Below, piece after piece: positions 28,466-35,700 of a stretch of DNA of 64,000 nucleotides. The notes under the pieces were generated by a model. That model was given only the letters and a program-made list of their open reading frames with translations, searched no databases and was not told the origin of the DNA. This DNA is from Flaviramulus basaltis (GTDB lineage: Bacteria > Bacteroidota > Bacteroidia > Flavobacteriales > Flavobacteriaceae): assembly GCF_900114265.1 (NCBI RefSeq), contig NZ_FPKV01000003.1, positions 62,001 through 126,000 of the forward strand. The letters run 5' to 3'. A program made the translations under genes and the position numbers. Every line of letters begins with the position of its first letter. Positions within the stretch are counted from its first letter, which is position 1.

Positions 28466-28877
28466 TATTCACTTTGATTAATTTAGATGTGATTCCGAAC
28501 ATTATAATCAAGAATAAAATAGTTACTTGAACACTATTCTCTTTGCCTTTTTGTACCCAATTAGCATAATGCTCACAATTAAAATTTAGCAAACTGTATT
28601 TTTGACCTAATCTATGATATGCTCTATTTATCGCTTGGTTTCTTTGAAAATCTGTACCTTCAAATGGTTTTATTCTTATAGGCTCATAGTCTACTAGTAA
28701 ATCAGATAATTCTAATTCAGATAAAACTTTAACACCATCTTGAAGGTTTCCTATAAATGTTTCGTTTCCTACATAAACAACATAATGATTAAGTATTCTA
28801 CCTAATCCATTTCTTTTTTTTGCTACAATTACATCTGCTGGATATAATTGAGAATTCAATTGTAATTTTTTAATCAT
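28452..28877 (-). CDS. LRAT/NlpC-P60-like (NCEH motif) protein with C-terminal membrane helix
   Basis: The 141-residue protein has PADVIVAKKRNGLGRILNHYVVYVG with the candidate catalytic His31, and YSLLNFNCEHYANWV with the NCEH box (catalytic Cys101), the two signatures of the LRAT branch of permuted papain-like folds. Members are thiol acyltransferases, phospholipases or proteases. A hydrophobic segment (about 115-130) near the C-terminus would anchor it to the membrane. It overlaps the PycTM-like gene by 14 bp, tying it to the Pycsar operon. Its biochemical role there is unknown to me; action on lipid at the same membrane is a reasonable guess. Confidence 0.72.
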   Translation of the reverse strand: MIKKLQLNSQLYPADVIVAKKRNGLGRILNHYVVYVGNETFIGNLQDGVKVLSELELSDLLVDYEPIRIKPFEGTDFQRNQAINRAYHRLGQKYSLLNFNCEHYANWVQKGKENSVQVTILFLIIMFGITSKLIKVNNGKR

Positions 28878-28893
28878 ACTTTTTTATTTAAAA

Positions 28894-29067
28894 TTATTTT
28901 TCTTTTCTAACTCCTTTAAATTTACCTCCAGATGTTTTTACGTCCATAAATTTTCCAGTTTCTGTATCTCGTTTTACATAAAGGTTTGTTTTAGTATTTA
29001 GCACTTGTGAGCGTTGTTTTACTGCTCCTTTTCTTGCGTTGTCTCCAACCGGTTTATTTTTTGCCAT
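28894..29067 (-). CDS. Small basic conserved protein heading the Pycsar-like operon
   Basis: I place the start at ATG 29067 (MAKNKPVGDNARKGAVKQRS), giving 57 residues. The open frame extends further upstream but that part reads like promoter sequence. The protein is highly basic and ends VKTSGGKFKGVRKEK, with VKRDTETGKFMDVK in the middle. I recall similar short proteins widely in bacteria, with no known function; nucleic-acid binding would fit the charge. It lies 16 bp upstream of the LRAT-like gene on the same strand. Confidence 0.68.
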   Translation of the reverse strand: MAKNKPVGDNARKGAVKQRSQVLNTKTNLYVKRDTETGKFMDVKTSGGKFKGVRKEK

Positions 29068-29192
29068 AACTTTGCTTTTAAAATTTATATTATTATTACC
29101 TTGTAACTCATTGCTTACATTTATATATGCTAAGCAAATGCAATTAATTACCATGAGAATGGTAATTTTTATTTTTTAATCAGCATTAATTA
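29068..29192. promoter_or_regulatory. Divergent promoter region with two dyads
   Basis: This 125-bp gap separates the Pycsar-like operon (leftward) from the sigma-like gene (rightward). It holds TTGCTTA at 29111-29117 with its inverse TAAGCAA at 29131-29137, and a perfect 9-bp inverted repeat, AATTACCAT at 29146-29154 and ATGGTAATT at 29159-29167, around GAGA. Either could be an operator. The second is followed by T-rich sequence and could also be a leader hairpin. Confidence 0.55.
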
Positions 29193-29795
29193 ATGAGAGT
29201 AATACATTCTGGTAAACTAGAGATTAAAAGCAACTATGATAAAGTAGAGTGGGAGAGAGTGATTCCTGTCCTTATAGCTTTTGCGTATAGTTTACTAGGA
29301 AACAAGAAATTTACTAATAGGAGAGACCAGCTTGCTTACGATTTTGCAATTGAGACAATTACAAAATATCTTGAGAATAAGGATAAATTTAATCCAAGTA
29401 GAAACCCTGATTTAATCAATTATTTAAAATATAATATCTTGCGACAACTAATTTCTAATTTTGAAAATTCAGCAGGTATTAGAAAAAGAGTTATTTTAGA
29501 AAACACGAATGATAAAAATGAAACTAATTCAAAATACTCATTAGAACATTTATACAAAGAAGATAAATACATAGAAAATAATATTGATGAGAAGGTTTTC
29601 GTTCAAAAGATGGAGCAGAAACTTAAAAATGATTCTGAGTTAAAAGAAATTTTTGATTTACTTTATTATAAAGATTCAAAAAGAGCTGAAATTTGTAGCG
29701 ATTTAGATATTCCATTAAGAGAATTTGATAATAGGTATAGAAGGTTAAAACGTCTTTTAGATAATGAAATGAAAATACTACTTAAAAGCAAGTAA
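29193..29795 (+). CDS. Sigma-70-like / helix-turn-helix protein
   Basis: The 200-residue helical protein resembles a divergent sigma factor. An N-terminal part with DQLAYDFAIETITKYLENKDKFNPSRNPDLINYLKYNILRQ (split here as region 2-like) is followed by a C-terminal region-4-like helix-turn-helix (KRAEICSDLDIPLREFDNRY, RRLKRLL). The assignment rests on pattern, not on strong motifs. It overlaps the next gene by one base (TAATG), so the two are translated together. Divergence from the Pycsar-like operon makes it a candidate regulator of that operon. Confidence 0.55.
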   Translation: MRVIHSGKLEIKSNYDKVEWERVIPVLIAFAYSLLGNKKFTNRRDQLAYDFAIETITKYLENKDKFNPSRNPDLINYLKYNILRQLISNFENSAGIRKRVILENTNDKNETNSKYSLEHLYKEDKYIENNIDEKVFVQKMEQKLKNDSELKEIFDLLYYKDSKRAEICSDLDIPLREFDNRYRRLKRLLDNEMKILLKSK

Positions 29796-30550
29796 TGCAC
29801 AAAGATAGAAAGCTTAATAATATTAATCAATTTGAAAAAGACTTTGCTGAATCCGTTAGTTTTAACGAGGATATTGCTAGAGATTATTTAGAAGAGAATG
29901 GAGTTGATATAGATAAATTCATTAAGAAAGGACTTAATCAAATTCAAGCCTCTTTTAAGAAAAAAGAAATGCAATTGAGTAAAGCATTGTTTTTTAAAAG
30001 GGTAGTATTAGGTGCTGAAATAGTATATAAGTTACACAATGAGAGAACCTTTGGACATGTAAAGTTTATGAAACTTATGTACTTGTGTGAACAAGTATCT
30101 AATATGGAATTAGCAGTTAGATATGTAAAACAAGCAGCAGGACCATTTGACGCTAGATTTATGCATTCAATTGACAAAGAATTTATAAGACTAAAATGGT
30201 TTGATGTAAAAGTAAATTCTGGAAGAAAGTTTAATACTTATAAATATATTCCAGATGAAAAAATCATGTCATATAAAACGTATTATAACAAGTACTATTG
30301 CAATGACAATAAAGGAATAGAATGGTTAATCAAAACTTTTGGAAAACCACCAACTAAAAAAGTCGAGCTAGTTGCTACAATATATTCATGCCTTGATGAA
30401 TTTATTAAAAAAAATGAAGAGTTTTCTACTGAAATTCTAATTGAAAAAGTTTTTGATTGGTCTGTAGAGAAAAAAAAGAAGTTTACTAGAGCTAATATAG
30501 TTAGTGCTCATAATTGGATGATTGAAAATAGATTAATTCCAGTTTCATAA
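29795..30550 (+). CDS. Panacea/DUF4065-like domain protein
   Basis: The 251-residue protein has a central segment FGHVKFMKLMYLCEQVSNME followed by RYVKQAAGPFDARFMHSIDK. This is the KLxKLxYL...AAGPxD pattern of the Panacea/DUF4065 group (SocA/GepA antitoxin relatives) and of a helical module seen in some restriction-modification subunits. The N-terminal 60 residues are charged and helical. Panacea proteins neutralise diverse toxins, but no toxin I recognise is adjacent, only the sigma-like gene it overlaps. The role is therefore open: antitoxin, or a sensor partner of the sigma-like protein. Confidence 0.55.
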   Translation: MHKDRKLNNINQFEKDFAESVSFNEDIARDYLEENGVDIDKFIKKGLNQIQASFKKKEMQLSKALFFKRVVLGAEIVYKLHNERTFGHVKFMKLMYLCEQVSNMELAVRYVKQAAGPFDARFMHSIDKEFIRLKWFDVKVNSGRKFNTYKYIPDEKIMSYKTYYNKYYCNDNKGIEWLIKTFGKPPTKKVELVATIYSCLDEFIKKNEEFSTEILIEKVFDWSVEKKKKFTRANIVSAHNWMIENRLIPVS

Positions 30551-30688
30551 ATATTATTTAAAATAAGAATCTCGAAGGTTACCTTGGCCTCTTAAAATTT
30601 TGCCTATAACAAAAGGTGAAATGAATGTGTATATTTTAATGGTTTATTTCTTGAATGTTACTTACAAAAGATAATTTGTTCTAAACCT

Positions 30689-30904
30689 CTAAAATTTAAA
30701 AAGCTCATATAAATCAACCTCTAATGAATTGGCTATAATTAATAAAGAATAAGTAGTAGAGTTGACCTTTCCATTCTCAATTTTTTCAATAGCTTGACGG
30801 TCTTTACCACACGCACGGGCTAAATCAGATTGACTTAAACCTTTTTTAGATCTAATTTCAACAATTCTTTTTCCAACTTTTTTACTCAATTGGTCTTTCG
30901 TCAT
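30689..30904 (-). CDS. XRE-family helix-turn-helix repressor
   Basis: A 71-residue, single-domain Cro/cI-type regulator: IRSKKGLSQSDLARACGKDR (helix-turn-helix), then QAIEKIENGKVNSTTYSLLI and a short tail. The stand-alone domain is the size of phage and toxin-antitoxin repressors. Three 20-bp dyads fill the 121 bp between its start and the divergent gene at 31026, so it very probably represses itself and that gene. Confidence 0.9.
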   Translation of the reverse strand: MTKDQLSKKVGKRIVEIRSKKGLSQSDLARACGKDRQAIEKIENGKVNSTTYSLLIIANSLEVDLYELFKF

Positions 30905-30911
30905 ATAGCAA

Positions 30912-30996
30912 ATGTCATATTATTACACGACATTATTGTCATACAAAAATATGACATATTGAATTTTTTGTTATATTTGTCATATAATAATACGAC
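30912..30996. promoter_or_regulatory. Three 20-bp inverted-repeat operators between xre and the HEPN-like gene
   Basis: The sites are TGTCATATTATTACACGACA (30912-30931), TGTCATACAAAAATATGACA (30936-30955) and TGTCATATAATAATACGACA (30977-30996), all of the form TGTCRT-N8-AYRACA-like with a dyad centre. The third overlaps a TATATTTG -7 box (30971-30978) that lies 47 bp before the ATG at 31026, so binding there would block that promoter. Confidence 0.8.
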
Positions 30997-31025
30997 AAAA
31001 TCATTATTAACATAAAGAATAGGCT

Positions 31026-31940
31026 ATGAGACATGATACTAAACCTTTGACACAAAGTAACTCCCAAAACGAATTATTATCTATACTAAAAAAGGAACTA
31101 GCTTTACATTCAGTATATGTCATCAGCTGTTATAGGGAAAAGAGGGCACAGGAGACCAACATATTGCCATCCGATAAGTCCACCAAAGAATTCGTTACCT
31201 ATACCTTACTCATCATAGCACATAAAACCCATTCCAAGGGATTGGGGGACCTCATGGACGACCTCTATGGAAAAATGCAACAACGCTGTAGGGTCTATAT
31301 AATCTTTTATACCATGTCCAATGTGAAAAAACGGTTGGATTTTGGAGATAATTTTTTGACACAGGCCATTTTCAAAACCCCTTGCATCCACAAAGAAGAT
31401 GACACCCTATCAAGGTTCAGCCTCTATGGTTCGCTTTACCACCAAAATGTCTATGACCTTATCCTAGAGACCTGGACGAACCGAATGGACAGGGCAGGGT
31501 ACCTGCTTTCCATCATTGGCAACATTGAGCCCAAAGAGGATTCCTTGGCGATGTTGTCCACCATGCACCATGCCTTGGAACAAATATGTTTGGGGCTTCT
31601 GTACCTGTTCTGGGAATTCAAGCCACAACACTATTCATTGCCCTATATGTTGCACCTGTGCAGCCACTTTACGACATTGCCACAGACCATATTCCCAAAA
31701 GAGACCTATGGCCTGCACCGTATCTACTATATGCTTTGCAATGCGCACCATATCATGCGCTTCAAATCAAGTAACGAGTTCACGTATAAGGACACTGATA
31801 AGGCCTATAACCGATGCGAACGATTTTATGATGAAGCCAAGGCGATAGGAGAAACACACTTGGAACACCTCATGGAAATACATTCCAGCCCATTCCCCAA
31901 AATGTCTAAAAACCCCATTTCGGAAAAAGCGCTTCATTAA
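31026..31940 (+). CDS. HEPN-like helical protein of the element backbone
   Basis: In this 304-residue protein the N-terminal half (ELLSILKKELALHSVYVISC, FVTYTLLIIAHKTHSKGLGD) could be a degenerate nucleotidyltransferase-like fold. The C-terminal half (TMHHALEQICLGLLYLFWEF, LPYMLHLCSHFTTLP, then LHRIYYMLCNAHHIMRFKSS) has the helix pattern of HEPN domains of the MNT-HEPN type. No clear RxxxxH ribonuclease motif is seen, so activity is uncertain. Its GC is higher than the flanking cargo and similar to bfmA, marking it as backbone. It is controlled by three XRE-type operators. Confidence 0.55.
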   Translation: MRHDTKPLTQSNSQNELLSILKKELALHSVYVISCYREKRAQETNILPSDKSTKEFVTYTLLIIAHKTHSKGLGDLMDDLYGKMQQRCRVYIIFYTMSNVKKRLDFGDNFLTQAIFKTPCIHKEDDTLSRFSLYGSLYHQNVYDLILETWTNRMDRAGYLLSIIGNIEPKEDSLAMLSTMHHALEQICLGLLYLFWEFKPQHYSLPYMLHLCSHFTTLPQTIFPKETYGLHRIYYMLCNAHHIMRFKSSNEFTYKDTDKAYNRCERFYDEAKAIGETHLEHLMEIHSSPFPKMSKNPISEKALH

Positions 31941-32261
31941 GAACATCTTGAACATGTGCCCAAAACGCAAAACAAAAGCATTTTGGGCACAAGTTCGCTG
32001 GATAAAGAATTCCGGTTCCAATTTTTTGTAAAGTCCATGTACCACATTCCCATTCCACACTTTAAAAAAGTGGAACACTGATATATCCATACAATATTCC
32101 CGAAATGTAAACGTCGCAAAATATTTGCCTGCAAATTTATCTGCATAAAAAATCGGAACCCCCAGAGGTTTCCCCCAATTTTTCACTTGAAAATTTGGGA
32201 CAAAATTTTGGCTTCCGTTTAGTGTGCGCTCAAATATTGTTTAACTTAAAATCATGTAATC
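31941..32261. other. Gene-free, hairpin-rich region of 321 bp
   Basis: An 11-bp dyad with core GTGCCCAAAA (31956-31965) pairs with TTTTGGGCAC (31981-31990); no T-run follows. A second smaller dyad lies around 32057-32080 (CCACACTTT and AAAGTGG). The right third holds CCCCC and AAAATTT tracts before the 134-aa gene. It could be a structured leader, a transcript end, or an origin of transfer. Confidence 0.4.
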
Positions 32262-32666
32262 ATGGAAACAAAAACAAGAGCGAACGGAAGTGCAAAGAAA
32301 GAAACAGCAACCGTTAAGAACGAGGTGAAAAAGCAATTGGCGGAAGAAGCGATCGGAAAGGCCCAACAGGTCAAACAGGAGATTGTCAGCAAGCAAACGA
32401 TCAATTTGGCAGAGCGCATCCAAAAGTTTGAAAAGCTACGGGGATTGGCCACACAAAGGGAACGCCTGAACGAGACCTTGAACGAACTGACCAAGTTCAA
32501 CTACAACCAAGGGGATTCGGCATCGTTTTTCATTCGTGATTCCCATAATCTGGAGTTCAAGACGACCAATACCAATTTGATTAAGTTGGTGACCACACAT
32601 TTACAATCCACTTTGGAGATTCGTAAATCAGAAATTGAAAACGAGATTATACAGTTTGAACTGTAA
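32262..32666 (+). CDS. Hypothetical helical protein of the element backbone
   Basis: The 134-residue protein is rich in Lys, Glu and Gln, with long amphipathic helices (KKQLAEEAIGKAQQVKQEIV, QKFEKLRGLATQRERLNETL). A short beta-like central segment (SASFFIRDSHNLEFKTTNTN) is followed by a C-terminal helix. I do not recognise a family. The higher GC and codon use group it with the HEPN-like gene and bfmA rather than with the AT-rich cargo. It ends just before a strong terminator. Confidence 0.75.
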   Translation: METKTRANGSAKKETATVKNEVKKQLAEEAIGKAQQVKQEIVSKQTINLAERIQKFEKLRGLATQRERLNETLNELTKFNYNQGDSASFFIRDSHNLEFKTTNTNLIKLVTTHLQSTLEIRKSEIENEIIQFEL

Positions 32667-32687
32667 CCAGATTTTCAAAGAACCGTT

Positions 32688-32716
32688 AAAACCTATTCGA
32701 AAGAGTAGGTTTTTTC
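32688..32716 (+). terminator. Intrinsic terminator with GAAA tetraloop
   Basis: AAAACCTATTC (32688-32698) pairs with GAGTAGGTTTT (32703-32713) around GAAA, one T-G wobble, followed by further T residues. It closes the 134-aa gene's transcript and separates it from the leftward NACHT gene. Confidence 0.85.
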
Positions 32717-32768
32717 TTTATAGTTTAAATTATTTGTCCTTTCAATGTCATAATATAAGATTAATAAT

Positions 32769-35700
32769 CTATACTATAAATAAGTATTTGTAATTATCTA
32801 AAACTTTTAAAACTTCATTGAATTGGTATGGTTTAGACTTATGTGCAAGGTAGATTTCTTGTAAATCATTCTTTAACTTATAAAAATAGAATAGGTCCAC
32901 ATTCTTACTTTTAATTATGATTTGCTCCAAGCTTTCAATAATACTTATTGCGTCAATTGTCGTATTAATAGTGTTCGTTTTACAAATATTTACTATGGTC
33001 TCACAAGAAAATCTCAATGGGTCGTCAAATCGCCCACTAACATTTTTGATATTTGGGTGTATTAAGCACAATTCAATAATTTTAAACAAATCTTTCAGAG
33101 CTGTATTGTTTGTATATTTTGAAGATTCACTATCTCTAAATTCATAAACTTCACTTATTGATTTTTTTAATTGATTATTATATAGAATGAGTAGTCTGTT
33201 AAAAACGGTTGGATTGTTTAATGTGATGAGTTTTTTAATTAAATCAATTTCAGTATAAATGTTCTCTTTTATTAAATTTGAGTAATTTTTGATGATAAAT
33301 GCGTCTGCAATTTTTCCCTCTCCTTTTTTGATTAATAAATCCATAATATTATTTAGAAAAATAGCATAGTTGTCTGTTTTTCCGTCGTAATTTAAAAACT
33401 CTATAAGTGTATTTATATCTTCAGAAAAACACAATTCTATTAAGTTATTTGCGTAATAAGTATCCTTTTCTATCAGAGTATAAATTTTCCCTTTAACATC
33501 GATATTCAGGTGTTCAAATTGAACGTTATTTTCTATGCAATATCGTATATGGTTAAGAAAACTTAATTTATTGGGAATACCTTTTTTTAAATTATCTAAT
33601 ATTCTTTGATTAATCTTTTCAATCCTAATATGGGTATTCATATAGTCAATATTAATTCCATTCGCCTTATGATTAAACCAAAGCATGTTCAATAAAAGTT
33701 CATCATCCAAATTAAAATTATAATGCTGTTGTATTTTATAAATATCTTCACATAGAATGTATTTTTGGGGATTCCAAGATTGTTTAACAAAGAGGTGGTT
33801 TTTAAAATAAATATTAGCTTCATTAGTCTTACTCATGCACCATGCTTCTAAAAAAGCTACTTGAGATTCAGATATATTAACATCACCGTTTTCCGTCGGA
33901 ATTTTGCTGACTATATGGTGAACAATATTATTTTGCATTGAAATTATGGCATCATGAACAACATTAATGTTGAGGTTTTTATTTTCAGGATAGTAATCTC
34001 TGAAAAATTCATAGAATAAACTTTTTACATTAGAATATACGAGTTTTTGTAGTTCAAGATTCCCCCAGTAATCGTCATCAATTTCATTGATTTTTTTAAA
34101 GTTTAGGTTTTCAACATTATAATAATTGTAGAGTTTCACTATTTGATTTGTAATTTCATCTATATCAAATAACACATCAAAATTTTTCTGATTATGTGAC
34201 TTCCAAAATTTTTTGTTTTCTAACGCTTCTTCAATCGTTATTTTTTCTTTAAAACGATAAGTAGTTTTACTTTCAACCATTTGTTCAAATCTAATGCTTA
34301 AATCCATACTTCTATGGCTTAAAACATTTCTAAATTCCCTAATAAAATCATCATTTAGTATATTTCTATTATACATATCTATTATTTCATGAAAATTTGA
34401 TTCCTTAACTAAAAATGATAAAAAATGTTTGCTGAAGGAATTTCCTTGAATTTTATTTAATACTATCTTAAAAATTTGATGTCCTATTTTGCAAGAATTA
34501 ATTATGCCCAATATTGAATCATCTTCGTAGTATCTAATCTTATTATTGATAACAGCATCAGATATTATACCTGTCAAAGTTTCGTAGTGTTCAGTTTTAC
34601 CTTTAAATATTAATTCAATATGCTTGGAAAAATCTTTAATCAACCTTTCATTTATTGGGAATTTATATCGTTGGATACAAAACGAATATATAATTAGTAA
34701 TATTTCTGGAGTTTCAATTCTTTTAAAAAGGTCAAATAAGCTTTCTTTTCTTGAGTAGATTGAATTGTATTTTGATTTTGTTTTCCATTGCTTATTACCA
34801 ATAGCTTTATCAAGTATGTCTAAAAAATAATGAATGTTAGTTTCAACCGATTTCGTCGGTACTGAGGTTACAATAGCACTTACAATTTCTTTAGCATCAT
34901 TATCACTCATTAGTCTAATTATTTGATTAAAAAAATCAATATCATTATTTAGATTTAGACTTTTTGAGAGTGAAATAACTTCTTGTTTCAGATAAACATC
35001 TTCTTCACTATTTGATTTTTCTTCTTTAAGAATATCTAGTATTAATTTTTTTAGTTCATCATGAAAATCGTTCCCTATTTCCATATGAGAAATAAGCGTT
35101 ACTGCTGATACTCTTGCTCTTCTATGGATTTTGGTGTCCTTTAATTTCCTAATTAAATAATTTATGTTCGAGTCTGTTTGGCTGAATGAAGCTATCCTTT
35201 TTGCATCATTTATCCAAAGGGTTTCGTTAACACATTTTTTTATAAAAAAATCTTGAAGGACTTTCGTTCTTATATCTTTGCTGATACGATTAGAATCTGC
35301 GTTGAAAAGGATTTCAAAATCATTATTTAATAGACAATCTACTAAAGCATCGTGTTTTGTTTTATCTAGTTCAAGATTTAGCATAAATGTTAAAACATTG
35401 TACCAAGTAGGATGTACCTTATTAGTGTTTTTGTCTATTGTAATAAAACTAATTATTTCATTAAATGATAAATCTTGAAGGAGCCTAGCAACGAAATATT
35501 CTTGAATATTTTTTTTAACAAATGACCAGCTACCGTCCAAATTTTCTTCTATGAAAGGGTTCTTCGAAAACTCTTTAACGTCAAGTTTTATAACTTTTTT
35601 TATTTCTAATGAAGTTAGAAACGGTTTCTGCATTGCTTCTAAAGCAAATGCCGCCCTTTGTGTATAACTAATAGTTTTATCTGTATCAAAATTTATATCG

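Noticed and set aside
29068-29154. Upstream extension of the small basic protein gene to 29154
   Set aside because: The extra 29 residues run through the promoter region and a dyad, and the ATG at 29067 gives a typical start for this small protein.
31767-32186. A 139-codon leftward frame overlapping the end of the HEPN-like gene
   Set aside because: It is antisense to a supported gene for part of its length, has low-complexity Phe/His/Cys-rich sequence, and crosses a hairpin region.
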